DNA of 64,000 nucleotides. Origin: an uncultured Gammaproteobacteria bacterium. GTDB taxonomy: Bacteria > Pseudomonadota > Gammaproteobacteria > Pseudomonadales > Litorivicinaceae. The notes under the pieces are model-generated. The model was not told where the DNA came from. It made no database searches and saw only the letters and a program-made list of their open reading frames with translations. This document shows positions 7,181 to 15,718 of the stretch, in pieces. The stretch's first letter is position 1. Every line of letters starts with the position of its first letter. Both the position numbers and the translations under genes were made by a program. The DNA lies in the NCBI GenBank assembly GCA_913057215.1, contig CAJXNQ010000005.1:1-64000 (forward strand), given 5' to 3'.

Positions 7181-8566
7181 TCAAATAAACCAGCCGGCAA
7201 GCCACCATGTTTTTGTATGTTGCTCTTCATATACCCAAGCCACGCGATCATCGGTTGTTCGACTGATCCAGTAGCGTCGACACGCCGGTTCAAAATCCCA
7301 CCAACCGCTTTCGAGTCGTTCAGGACCCGAGAGCAGTTGATGACCAACTGCTTCTGGAGTTCCTCCAAGTGGCTTGGGTGGCGCGCAGATCCAGATGGGG
7401 CGCGGTGGCAGTGATGGGAGATCGATTGAGGGTTGCCCCGCTTTGAGTTGATTGGCTTTTTCAGGTCGTGGATCTTGCAGACGGCACGGTGTTCTGATGG
7501 CTTGAGTCCCAAGTCTTGCGGTCAGTCGATCCAAGAGTTGCGCACGATCGATGGCATCTTGTTTTTGAAATAGGTCACCTGCGCGTGGTCTCGCTTGTGT
7601 GCATTCTTTAAGGTGCAAACTGATCTCTACAATCGGAGCTTCAATGGCGTACTGCATGAAATACAGCCAAGTTGGATCACATAGCGCTTGCGCGTCGGTT
7701 TGTGGGCTGTTGAGCTGAATCGAGTGTGTTTCTGTACGCCGGCTTTCAAGACGCAATTGCCACAGTAAAAGAGCGGTAGCGGATTGTTGCTGACGCAACC
7801 AAGCGGCTGCGTCCTGTGTTAAGCGATGTATTGGAAAACGCAGCATCTCTTGGCTTTCTAGACCGCGCATGAATTCTAAGGATTGGTGGAAGGCAGCCGG
7901 CGGTTGGAACCAGTTGATTGGTTGGGTGTGGCGTCCGCGGACAGCCTCTAAGTGAAGGAACGCATCCTGCGGCAGTCGGCTCTGGCGCGCCCTGCTCGGT
8001 GCACTGAAGTATTCACCGAGTGTTCGAAATCCCATGTGACGCAGTCGTCGGACATGTGTCTGTTTGAGCCCAGATGCTGTGATTGGGCTGCTGGCAACCA
8101 CGCGGTCAAAGTCAGATGCCTGTGGGCAATACCCCTGCCGCAAGAACAGCTCAGCCATTTCTGGAGTGATGCCAAATGCCAGTTGGATCGGTCGGCTGGC
8201 TTGTGTACGTAAGGTGTCTGCAATGCGTTTTAAATCACCAAATAAAGACTCACTTTTAGACACTTCGAGTACCAGTCCATGCTGTCTGATGGCGACCTGA
8301 TGTGAGTATTGATAGGCCCAGAGGGCCAGTTGGTTTAGCAGCCTACGCTGTTTGTGTTGATCCAAATGGATGAGTTGTAGTTTTGGGCACAGTGTCATGG
8401 CCATCGAGGGCGTCATGCCGGGAAGGACGCCTTCGGTCAGCGCAATGCTCGAAGCTTGTAAGACGCGGTTTCCTTCATACACCGCACAGGCTGTTGTTGC
8501 ATAGTCACAGCCTGAAGCCTCAAGCAGCAATTCAGGGAACCGGATGCGCGCATATATGGGTTGCAT
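7181..8566 (-). CDS. imuB: ImuB, inactive Y-family polymerase-like mutagenesis protein
   Basis: A 461-residue Y-family homologue. The N-terminus starts YARIRFPELLLEAS, where active Y polymerases have the metal-binding D-x-D-x-F-F motif; the catalytic acids are missing, as in known ImuB. The C-terminal signature GPERLESGWWDFEPACRRYW, with WLAGWF at the end, is typical of ImuB. In other bacteria ImuB bridges the beta clamp and the error-prone polymerase DnaE2 in SOS mutagenesis. A beta-clamp motif is plausible but I could not fix it by eye. Its start shares one base with the imuA stop (TGATG). No dnaE2 follows, unlike the usual imuA-imuB-dnaE2 cassette; rep takes that place. Confidence 0.92.
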   Translation of the reverse strand: MQPIYARIRFPELLLEASGCDYATTACAVYEGNRVLQASSIALTEGVLPGMTPSMAMTLCPKLQLIHLDQHKQRRLLNQLALWAYQYSHQVAIRQHGLVLEVSKSESLFGDLKRIADTLRTQASRPIQLAFGITPEMAELFLRQGYCPQASDFDRVVASSPITASGLKQTHVRRLRHMGFRTLGEYFSAPSRARQSRLPQDAFLHLEAVRGRHTQPINWFQPPAAFHQSLEFMRGLESQEMLRFPIHRLTQDAAAWLRQQQSATALLLWQLRLESRRTETHSIQLNSPQTDAQALCDPTWLYFMQYAIEAPIVEISLHLKECTQARPRAGDLFQKQDAIDRAQLLDRLTARLGTQAIRTPCRLQDPRPEKANQLKAGQPSIDLPSLPPRPIWICAPPKPLGGTPEAVGHQLLSGPERLESGWWDFEPACRRYWISRTTDDRVAWVYEEQHTKTWWLAGWFI

Positions 8567-9246
8567 CAGTGTGTTGTTCCGATCTGTTGCGGCTGTGTTG
8601 TCTGTCGCATACGTGGAGGAGGTGCGTCAGTCCAAGGTAGGTGAGCTGGGATTTGAATCCGTTGGGTGGTTTGTCGCCCCGGTTGCTTGAGAATTTCAAT
8701 TGTGGGTTGATGCTGGCGTTGTATCAGCTGAAGGCGAACTGGTGCCGGAGAAGGCTGTTCTGCGCAGCCGAGTTCGCGGACTAAAAATAATTGTGTTTCA
8801 CCCTGTTGGCAGGCCAGTTGCAGACGTCTTAATTGTGTGTGGCTCCAGGATTTTGGAGACCAGGCCAGTAGACTGTGCATCACAGGTGAGCGACTCAGTT
8901 GTTCAAGCGTCCAGGCTGTGTCTTCTCCAGCATCAATGACATCGATCTGTTCAGGGTTGAGCCCGACCTGCTGAAACCCTTCGGCAGAGGGCGTAGCTGG
9001 AGGATTGATGAGTGCAATCCATCGCGTGTCATGGTGTTGTTGCCAGCTCGGCAGTATGCACTGGATCGGAAGGCTTGTGGGGCAGTCAGTCAGGAGTTCA
9101 ATCAGCATATGAGCAGGCCATCCGCCACCGCTCAGTGCGGTGTCGAGTGCGCTGAAGCCGGTTGGATGCGTGGGAATATCCAAGGTGGATGCTCCCTGCC
9201 AGAGTCGACCGGCGTCAAATAGAGGACGTAAAGATACAACAGACAT
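8566..9246 (-). CDS. imuA: ImuA, RecA-like SOS mutagenesis protein
   Basis: A 226-residue protein of the ImuA/SulA-RecA-like group that works with ImuB in translesion mutagenesis. The typical opening SLRPLFDAGRLWQG is followed by a RecA-core-like stretch (PTGFSALDTALSGGGWPAHMLIELL) and LLAWSPKSWSHTQLRRLQLA. The Walker A loop is degenerate. I put the start at 9246, not at the upstream in-frame ATG at 9396: the shorter start gives the usual family N-terminus, and the longer frame would run through the LexA box and antisense to dsbD. The LexA box ends two bases before this ATG, so no ribosome site precedes it and the mRNA may be leaderless. Confidence 0.88.
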   Translation of the reverse strand: MSVVSLRPLFDAGRLWQGASTLDIPTHPTGFSALDTALSGGGWPAHMLIELLTDCPTSLPIQCILPSWQQHHDTRWIALINPPATPSAEGFQQVGLNPEQIDVIDAGEDTAWTLEQLSRSPVMHSLLAWSPKSWSHTQLRRLQLACQQGETQLFLVRELGCAEQPSPAPVRLQLIQRQHQPTIEILKQPGRQTTQRIQIPAHLPWTDAPPPRMRQTTQPQQIGTTH

Positions 9247-9247
9247 A

Positions 9248-9265
9248 ACTGTATAAAAATACAGT
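9248..9265. promoter_or_regulatory. LexA (SOS) box before imuA
   Basis: ACTGTATAAAAATACAGT matches the gammaproteobacterial LexA consensus CTGT-N8-ACAG exactly, with an AT-rich centre. It covers the region where the imuA -10 element must lie; TTGACT about 20 bp upstream on the minus strand is a candidate -35. It also sits 35 bp before the divergent dsbD start at 9300, so LexA could influence both directions. Confidence 0.93.
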
Positions 9266-9299
9266 TTTTTGCCTGAGTCAATCGGATAATCTGCATTGC

Positions 9300-11300
9300 A
9301 TGAAACGTTATTCCCATTGGATCGCAACACTGTGCATGTGTGTGATTGCGCTGCCATCGTTTGCCAACCAAGTAACTGCACGGATTCTTTCGCCAACGAC
9401 CGCTGTTGTGCCGGGCGACACGTACTGGTTTGCCTTGGCGCTTGAGATTGAGCCGGGTTGGAATACCTACTGGAAAAATCCTGGAACGACCGGGTTACCG
9501 CCGGTTTTGACCGTCAATGATCAAACGCCTGAGTTGCTCTTTCCGACACCGACTACGAAGCCTTTTGGTGGCGATGCGAATTTTTTGACCTACGGCTATG
9601 TTGACCGGGTTGTACACCCTTTTCAGTTCAGCGTGCCGGAGACGGCAACACATCGCTGGCAACTCGAGGGCGAAGCACGCTGGTTGGTGTGTAAAGAAAT
9701 CTGTATTCCCGAATCTCAGGCTGTATCGCTTTCATTACCCGTGGCCTCGAATCCGCTCGACACCCAACGCACACCAGAACTGACCGAGATCAATGCGGCA
9801 CGTGGACAGATCCCATCGGATTTCCCCGGTGCTGTGAATTTTCAAGGCCCGCAATCGGTTTGGATCAGTGGGCTTCAAGACGTCACGATTTTAGACGTGA
9901 TGCCTGAGCAAAGTGGTGAAGTACTGGGTCTGGTAGAACGCACCAGTCCACTGGATGGCGGCGTGCAGGTTGTCTTTGATCGGCCGATCAATGCCACAGA
10001 GCTTACGGCAACGCATTGGTTGATTGGAACCACTGAAGGCGGCATCCGCGTGCCTTGGGATCCAGCACTGGTCACACCCAAGGACTCATCAAGTCAGTTG
10101 TCTCTGAGCCTTGTCTTGTTGATGGCCTTAGCAGGTGGACTCATTCTGAATTTGATGCCGTGCGTATTCCCCGTGCTGTCGATCAAAGCACTGTCAATTG
10201 CTGCCAAATCCTCAAAATCACGGCATGAAGTGCAACGCGGTGCATGGTTATACACAGCTGGGATCTTGGTCTCCATGCTGACATTGGCCGGTGTCATGGT
10301 GGCCTTGAAGGCTGGTGGTGCGCAGATTGGATGGGGCTTTCAATTGCAAACCCCCTGGTTTGTCGCCTTGCTTGTATATGTGTTCGTATTGCTTGGTCTT
10401 TGGCTGTATGGATGGATTGAGTTTGGTGGGCAATTGGCCGGTGTGGGCCAAGGTCTGACGGAGGGAACAGGCGGGCGTGCGGAGTTCTTTACAGGCGTGC
10501 TCGCTGTGATTGTTGCAACGCCATGCACGGCGCCCTTCATGGGTGTGGCCATGGGCTACACCCTGACACAGCCTTGGTGGGTGACCTTGATTGTATTTGC
10601 AGTGCTCGGTTTTGGTCTCGCGCTTCCGATGCTTGTATTTGCCATCGCGCCTGAAACAGCCAGCCGATTGCCACGCCCGGGTCAATGGATGATCCGTCTC
10701 AAACAACTGTTGGCATTTCCGATTTTTGCCACAGCCATTTGGCTACTCTGGGTCTTGGTACAACAAACCTCCGCGGACATGATTCTCCTCATGCTTGGCG
10801 GGCTTCTGTGCATGGTCTTTGGATTGTGGTTGTATCGCGGTGAGTCGAAGATGGCTCGAGGCCTGTCTGTGGTCATTGTGCTGATCTCGCTCGGCGCGCT
10901 ACCGGCAGTGAGCCAAATGAGCCCGCAAACGTCAGCGGCGCAAGCGATTGAAGTGGATGCCGAAGCCTATTCCAGTAGTGCACTGCGCGCACATGTCGAG
11001 TCAGGTCAATCAGTCTTTATCAACATGACGGCCGATTGGTGTATCACCTGCAAAGTGAATGAACAGCGACTCCTCAACACTGAAAAGGTGGATGCGCTTT
11101 TTGAAGAGCACGCTGTGCTCAGAATGACCGGCGATTGGACGCGTTATGATGCAAGTATCACCGAGTACTTAAATCAATACGATCGCGTTGGGGTGCCGCT
11201 CTACGTTATGCATCATCCGGATCAAGAACCGATCGTATTGTCTGAATTTCCTGGCTTTGAGGAATTAAAAGCGGCAGTTACTGCAAGATCTTCGCTCTGA
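9300..11300 (+). CDS. DsbD/ScsB-family thiol:disulfide reductase
   Basis: A 666-residue inner-membrane protein passing electrons from cytoplasmic thioredoxin to periplasmic partners. The order is: signal peptide (1-22); periplasmic N-terminal domain of the ScsB/DsbD type with cysteines in VCKEICIPE (about 128-136); a membrane domain of about eight helices from residue 265, carrying the redox cysteines in NLMPCVFPV and IVATPCTAPF; and a C-terminal thioredoxin-like domain with ADWCITCKVN near 578. All three redox centres are intact. The N-terminal CKEIC pattern is closer to ScsB than to enterobacterial DsbD. A convergent TlpA-type thioredoxin overlaps its last 23 bp and could be its periplasmic client. 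Confidence 0.9.
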   Translation: MKRYSHWIATLCMCVIALPSFANQVTARILSPTTAVVPGDTYWFALALEIEPGWNTYWKNPGTTGLPPVLTVNDQTPELLFPTPTTKPFGGDANFLTYGYVDRVVHPFQFSVPETATHRWQLEGEARWLVCKEICIPESQAVSLSLPVASNPLDTQRTPELTEINAARGQIPSDFPGAVNFQGPQSVWISGLQDVTILDVMPEQSGEVLGLVERTSPLDGGVQVVFDRPINATELTATHWLIGTTEGGIRVPWDPALVTPKDSSSQLSLSLVLLMALAGGLILNLMPCVFPVLSIKALSIAAKSSKSRHEVQRGAWLYTAGILVSMLTLAGVMVALKAGGAQIGWGFQLQTPWFVALLVYVFVLLGLWLYGWIEFGGQLAGVGQGLTEGTGGRAEFFTGVLAVIVATPCTAPFMGVAMGYTLTQPWWVTLIVFAVLGFGLALPMLVFAIAPETASRLPRPGQWMIRLKQLLAFPIFATAIWLLWVLVQQTSADMILLMLGGLLCMVFGLWLYRGESKMARGLSVVIVLISLGALPAVSQMSPQTSAAQAIEVDAEAYSSSALRAHVESGQSVFINMTADWCITCKVNEQRLLNTEKVDALFEEHAVLRMTGDWTRYDASITEYLNQYDRVGVPLYVMHHPDQEPIVLSEFPGFEELKAAVTARSSL

Positions 11301-11745
11301 CATCTTGAACCACCGCATCAGAACCCCAGGCTTTGATTCCCTGGACGCTCTCCACAGTTTCGCCGCGTGTGTTAATGAGGACGGTCGTAGGGACGCCTCT
11401 CAGTCCATAGGCACTGAGTCCAGCCATGCTCGAATCTTTCAAAAGCACGGTGTGTGCGCCAAATAATGTGGGATTTTTCGCCTTGAATTGTTCGATCGTC
11501 TCAGTGCTTTCGCCGAAATTCACGAGGTAGACCGTTGCCTCATCATCGAGTTTCTCACCCAATTCTTCGAGGTCTGGAAGCTCTTTGATACAGGGTGCGC
11601 ACCAGGTCGCCCAGAAATTGACAACAGCCGGTGAATCAATGGTTGCTGGTTGGTCGGCAAGATCTGTAAATCCTTCATTTGCGGATGCAAAATGTGCACT
11701 CACCGAGAAAAAAATGAGAGGTAAGATTGTCCTACGATTGAACAT
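11278..11745 (-). CDS. TlpA/ResA-family periplasmic thioredoxin
   Basis: A 155-residue exported thioredoxin-fold protein. Residues 1-22 are a signal peptide; the active site is WCAPC at 48-52, within VVNFWATWCAPCIKELPDLE, and the cis-proline loop is GLRGVPTTVLI. Such proteins reduce apocytochrome haem-binding cysteines or other periplasmic thiols. The gene faces the DsbD-family gene and their 3' ends overlap by 23 bp, so the two cannot share a transcript, yet their functions fit together: the DsbD-type protein would keep this thioredoxin reduced. It is shorter than ResA and has no N-terminal membrane anchor beyond the signal sequence. Confidence 0.88.
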   Translation of the reverse strand: MFNRRTILPLIFFSVSAHFASANEGFTDLADQPATIDSPAVVNFWATWCAPCIKELPDLEELGEKLDDEATVYLVNFGESTETIEQFKAKNPTLFGAHTVLLKDSSMAGLSAYGLRGVPTTVLINTRGETVESVQGIKAWGSDAVVQDVRAKILQ

Positions 11746-11824
11746 TGTTTATGCTCCAAATATCGAGATGAATTTCGATCTAACGTCCGCTCATCATATG
11801 TGAAGAATTACAAAGGAGCGACAC

Positions 11825-12652
11825 ATGCTGGACCAAGTCCGCGCGACGCTATCAAATCTCAGTAAGTCTGAACGGGCTGTCGCTGAAACAATTTTATCCG
11901 ATCCAGATCGCGTGGTGCATTTGAGCATTGCACGGATGGCGGTGGCCTCCGGCGTCTCTGAGCCGACCGTGAATCGGTTTTGTCGATCACTCGGCTGCAA
12001 GGGGTTTCCGGATTTTAAGCTGCGGCTCGCGCAAACCATTGCAAACCCGGCGAGCTTCCAAGTCCGTGGTTTAAACGACACAGATACCGCACCTTTACTT
12101 GCAGATAAAATGTTTGAAACTGCGATGTCTCGATTAAGCCGGGCCCGTGCGCGATTGCCCGAACAAGACCTGGCCGGGGTGATTGGTGAAATCCGAGATT
12201 GTCAGCGGCTGTTGATTTACGGATTGGGTCCGACATCAGGCTTGGCTCGGGGTGCTCAAGAGCTATTTATTGGCGCGCCGGTGACGGTCTTGGTGCATAC
12301 CGATGCAGTGATCCAAGAGCTGACTGCGAATACCGCTTCAGATGGCGATTTGTTTTTGTTTTTGTGCACCAACGGTGAAACTGCACCTATGGTGCAGTCG
12401 GCGACCTTGGCAGACGAGCGGGGCGCTCGATTGATTGCGATCGCGCCCACAGGATCGCCTTTGGCACGCGCCTGTCATCGGACGATTGATCTGGTACTGG
12501 ATTCTGCATCAGCGACGCTCGCGCGATTCACCAACCGGTTGGTGTGTCAGATGGTGCTTGAGGTGTTGGCTGAAGCGCTTGAGCAGGGTGTCCGCACCGG
12601 CAAGCGTCAGAAACGAGGACTTGCTGGTCCAACAGAGCAGGCCGCGCGCTAG
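11825..12652 (+). CDS. RpiR/HexR-family transcriptional regulator
   Basis: A 275-residue sugar-phosphate-responsive regulator. The N-terminal RpiR helix-turn-helix (1-77) shows LSKSERAVAETILSDP, then SIARMAVASGVSEPTVNRFCRSLGCKGFPDFK, the hallmark of the family. The C-terminal SIS domain (about 110-250) contains LLIYGLGPTSGLARGAQELF and DLFLFLCTNGETAPMV, the phosphosugar-binding loops. HexR controls central carbon genes in gammaproteobacteria in response to KDPG, and the sequence is HexR-like, but the genes nearby (radA, pdxH) are not sugar genes, so the symbol is not assigned. The ribosome site AAAGGAG sits 6-7 bases before the ATG. The C-terminus is a basic, probably disordered tail. Confidence 0.87.
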   Translation: MLDQVRATLSNLSKSERAVAETILSDPDRVVHLSIARMAVASGVSEPTVNRFCRSLGCKGFPDFKLRLAQTIANPASFQVRGLNDTDTAPLLADKMFETAMSRLSRARARLPEQDLAGVIGEIRDCQRLLIYGLGPTSGLARGAQELFIGAPVTVLVHTDAVIQELTANTASDGDLFLFLCTNGETAPMVQSATLADERGARLIAIAPTGSPLARACHRTIDLVLDSASATLARFTNRLVCQMVLEVLAEALEQGVRTGKRQKRGLAGPTEQAAR

Positions 12653-12687
12653 AAACTGGTCTATCCTGTGACAGACAGGAGGACCTC

Positions 12688-14052
12688 GTGGCTAAAGTAA
12701 AGACGCTCTATCAGTGCCAAGATTGTGCGGCGACCGTTGCACAGTGGGCAGGTCAATGCCCGACATGTCATGCGTGGAACACGCTGGTTGAAACCGTTTC
12801 TCAACCGATTGGTTCGCAAAAAAGTGGCGGCGGATACGCAGGTGTTTTGCCGACACGCGCCACCTTGTCATCCATCCGGCCTGAAACACTCACCCGCATC
12901 CCATCGAGTTACTCGGAGTTTGATCGCGTCTTAGGGGGTGGTTTTGTTCCAGGTTCGGTGATTTTACTTGGTGGCGCACCAGGGGCAGGCAAAAGTACCC
13001 TGTTGTTACAGGTCACCGCGCAGCTTTCAAATCAGCAAGCCTGTTTGTACGTCACAGGTGAAGAATCACTTGAACAAATTGCACTTCGCGCCAATCGACT
13101 CGGCGTATCGGCAGGCCAGCTCGAATGCGTCTCAGAAACCCGGGTTGAAGCAATTGCGGCGATGGTTGAGCAGGTGAAACCTGTTCTACTGGTGGTGGAT
13201 TCGGTGCAAGTGATGCAGGTTGAAGCGCTGACAGGAGCGCCGGGAAGCGTGGGTCAGGTGCGTGAGTCAGCCGCGCAACTGACCCGGTTGGCAAAACGCA
13301 CTGGGACAGTGGTCTTGTTGGTGGGGCATGTCACCAAAGAGGGAGCCTTGGCTGGGCCGAAGGTGCTTGAGCACATCATCGATGCCTCGTTATTGCTTGA
13401 CGGTGATACAGGCGGCCGTTTCCGAACACTCCGTGCCCACAAAAATCGCTTTGGCTCTGTCGGTGAGCTGGGGGTTTTTGCAATGACTGAAACTGGACTT
13501 CGCGAGGTGACTAATCCCTCGGCCATCTTTTTAAGCCGACCGGATTCGGTTGCACCCGGTTCAGGGGTGATCTGTACGTGGGAGGGCACACGGCCTTTGT
13601 TGGTCGAAGTGCAGGCGCTCGTTGATACGAGCCTTGGTGGTTCGCCGAAACGTGTGGCGGTTGGCCTTGATTCGCAACGGCTGGCGATGTTGCTTGCGAT
13701 TTTGCATCGGCATGGGCAATTGCAACTGGGTGACCAAGATGTCTTCGTCAACGCAGTTGGTGGGGTCAAGGTCACAGAGACGGGCGCAGACCTTGGATTA
13801 TTGTTAGCCTGCGTGTCGAGTTTTCGAGGGAAGTCGATCCCCAAAGAGTGGGTGGTCTTTGGTGAAGTTGGGTTGTCCGGTGAAGTTCGACCCGTTGCCT
13901 CGGGGCAAGAACGGATCCGCGAGGCTGCCAAACATGGTTTTCGGCATGCGATTGTGCCCTCAGCCAATGCACCCAAAAAACCCGTGGCTGGAATGACGGT
14001 GCATCGTGTGGATCGTTTAACACAGGTGTTGGAGATTTTTGATGAGTCGTGA
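12688..14052 (+). CDS. radA: DNA repair protein RadA
   Basis: A 454-residue branch-migration ATPase that helps RecA-mediated recombination. The parts are in order: a C4 zinc finger (C10, C13, C24, C27), Walker A GGAPGAGKST at 95-104, the RadA signature KNRFG at about 252-256, and a C-terminal Lon-protease-like domain (GGVKVTETGADLGLLLA onward). The start is GTG at 12688 with an AGGAGG ribosome site, 35 bp after the regulator gene. Its stop overlaps pdxH by 11 bp, so these two are translated from one mRNA. All key residues are present and nothing is odd. Confidence 0.97.
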   Translation: MAKVKTLYQCQDCAATVAQWAGQCPTCHAWNTLVETVSQPIGSQKSGGGYAGVLPTRATLSSIRPETLTRIPSSYSEFDRVLGGGFVPGSVILLGGAPGAGKSTLLLQVTAQLSNQQACLYVTGEESLEQIALRANRLGVSAGQLECVSETRVEAIAAMVEQVKPVLLVVDSVQVMQVEALTGAPGSVGQVRESAAQLTRLAKRTGTVVLLVGHVTKEGALAGPKVLEHIIDASLLLDGDTGGRFRTLRAHKNRFGSVGELGVFAMTETGLREVTNPSAIFLSRPDSVAPGSGVICTWEGTRPLLVEVQALVDTSLGGSPKRVAVGLDSQRLAMLLAILHRHGQLQLGDQDVFVNAVGGVKVTETGADLGLLLACVSSFRGKSIPKEWVVFGEVGLSGEVRPVASGQERIREAAKHGFRHAIVPSANAPKKPVAGMTVHRVDRLTQVLEIFDES

Positions 14053-14680
14053 TTTAGACGCGTTAAGACGAGACTATCAGAAAGGTCAGTTACTTGAGGC
14101 CGATGCCGGTGATGACCCCGTAGCCCTTTTTGATCGATGGCTTGACGATGCAAGACAGGCCGGTCAACTCGAGCCCAACGCGATGACATTGGCGACCGTC
14201 GATGCGGACGGACATCCTCATGCACGCATCGTGTTGTTGAAGGGGCTTGAAAATCGCGAGTTTAGTTTTTTTACCAATTACACAAGTCATAAAGGCCAAG
14301 AACTTGAGGCAATGCCGCGAGCCGCATTGTGTTTTTGGTGGGATACGTTAGAGCGGCAAGTGCGTGTTGAAGGCCCTGTTCGTCGATTGGATGACGCCGA
14401 CAACGACAGGTATTTTCAGTCACGCCCACGTGGTTCAAGGCTTGGTGCATGGGCCAGTGCTCAATCGCAGGAGATCGATTCGCCAGAGATCTTGACCGCT
14501 CAAATGCAGCAACTTGAAGCAGTGTACCCAGATCACGTGCCACGCCCGCCTCATTGGGGGGGCTATTGTGTCTGTGCTGAACGCATTGAGTTCTGGCAGG
14601 GGCGTTCATCGCGACTCCACGACCGATTGGATTACCGCTGGACGGGATCTGCTTGGAATCGAAGTCGTCGTTCCCCATGA
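14042..14680 (+). CDS. pdxH: pyridoxamine 5'-phosphate oxidase
   Basis: A 212-residue FMN enzyme making pyridoxal 5'-phosphate from pyridoxine or pyridoxamine phosphate. Family marks are RIVLLKGLENREFSFFTNYTSHKG (FMN and substrate binding), FWWDTLERQVRVEG, SRPRGSRLGAWAS and the C-terminal dimer/substrate segment HWGGYCV through RLHDRLDYRW. The start was set at the ATG at 14042, with GGAG at 14031-14034 as ribosome site; it lies inside the end of radA in another frame. The RadA-PdxH pairing seems to be one of convenience. Confidence 0.95.
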   Translation: MSRDLDALRRDYQKGQLLEADAGDDPVALFDRWLDDARQAGQLEPNAMTLATVDADGHPHARIVLLKGLENREFSFFTNYTSHKGQELEAMPRAALCFWWDTLERQVRVEGPVRRLDDADNDRYFQSRPRGSRLGAWASAQSQEIDSPEILTAQMQQLEAVYPDHVPRPPHWGGYCVCAERIEFWQGRSSRLHDRLDYRWTGSAWNRSRRSP

Positions 14681-14725
14681 TGAAAAGAATTGTGCGTTGC
14701 ACGATATGAACGACAAAGGGGTTCT

Positions 14726-15718
14726 ATGCGTTTTGTAATTGGCTTGGTTGCATTGCTCGGCAGCCTGTCTGTGTTGGCATCTGACGTGTCTGTAACCACA
14801 GAGCGTCTGGATCGCTTGGCGAGTCCGATTGAGTCGCTCTATCCAGCCAACAGTGAGCCGCTGGAAACGAGTTTGATCTCCGCGGGTATTGCCGCAGAAA
14901 TTCTCGAGATGACGGTACGTCCCGGCGACTCGGTCAGCGTTGGAGATCCTTTGGTCCGACTGGATTGCCGTGACGCAGAGATTCTTCAAACACAAGCCGA
15001 GGACGCGAAGTCAGAGGCAGAGACTCGGCTGGAGTTCCAAAAACGCCAAGCGGCCCGAGTCGCAAAGCTTGCCGAGACCAATATCGCCAGTGAGGAGCTC
15101 AAAGATACGCGAGCCACTGACGTACGCCTTGCTGAAATCACAGTGCGTCGTGCCCAGACTGCGCTCGATGATGCCAACCTTCAGGTCGAACGGTGTTCGA
15201 TTACAGCACCCTTTGACGCTGTCATCGTTGATCAACTGGCATCCCGTGGAACCCGCGCCGCTGTCGGCTCACCGATCCTTGAATTGGTCTCACAGGCTGC
15301 CGAGATTCGTGCACGTATGCCGCTTGATTTTCGGGTGACGGCTGATCAACGCTTTGAGTTTGAGTCTGCTCTGGGTGTAGCTCAAGTCGATGTGGTCGCC
15401 TACAGTCGAGCGGTGGATACGCAGACTGGGACGCGCTTGATTCGATTTCGACCTGAAAATGGCGCGATTGAGCCCGGTGTGCCCGGCCAGATCCGCGTGC
15501 GGTCAAATGCTGTCACATTACCCGCAGACTTTTTGGTTGAGCGCCAAGGGGAATATGGGCTGATGGTCGCCGAAGGCGCAACCGCCTCCTTTGTTCCGAG
15601 GCCTGAGGCGGTTCTTGGACAACCAGTGGAGGTGACCGATCTCGCCGGCTCGCTCGAGCTGATTGTCGATGGACGCTTCCGAGCGCGTGCCGGTGATGCA
15701 ATTTCGGTGACACCATGA
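14726..15718 (+). CDS. RND efflux membrane fusion protein (HlyD family)
   Basis: A 330-residue periplasmic adaptor linking the inner-membrane pump encoded next door to an outer-membrane channel. It begins with a signal peptide (MRFVIGLVALLGSLSVLAS). A lipoyl/barrel-sandwich half (GIAAEILEMTVRPGDSVSVGDPL), a short alpha-hairpin with Glu/Ala-rich helices (about 80-150), the returning lipoyl half (CSITAPFDAVIVD) and a beta-barrel follow. It has no lipobox cysteine. I moved the start to 14726, after AAAGGGG, because the longer frame adds a non-signal stretch. The stop overlaps the pump ATG (ATGA). The adaptor is short, as in environmental multidrug RND systems; no outer-membrane TolC-like gene is nearby. 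Confidence 0.87.
   Translation: MRFVIGLVALLGSLSVLASDVSVTTERLDRLASPIESLYPANSEPLETSLISAGIAAEILEMTVRPGDSVSVGDPLVRLDCRDAEILQTQAEDAKSEAETRLEFQKRQAARVAKLAETNIASEELKDTRATDVRLAEITVRRAQTALDDANLQVERCSITAPFDAVIVDQLASRGTRAAVGSPILELVSQAAEIRARMPLDFRVTADQRFEFESALGVAQVDVVAYSRAVDTQTGTRLIRFRPENGAIEPGVPGQIRVRSNAVTLPADFLVERQGEYGLMVAEGATASFVPRPEAVLGQPVEVTDLAGSLELIVDGRFRARAGDAISVTP

Noticed and set aside
9247-9396. A longer imuA start at 9396
   Set aside because: The extra 50 residues would run through the LexA box and antisense to the dsbD signal peptide, and do not resemble ImuA.
13254-14225. A 323-codon open frame antisense to radA and pdxH
   Set aside because: It is a shadow of two well-supported genes, with low-complexity Ser/Thr/Pro/Arg content and no family resemblance.
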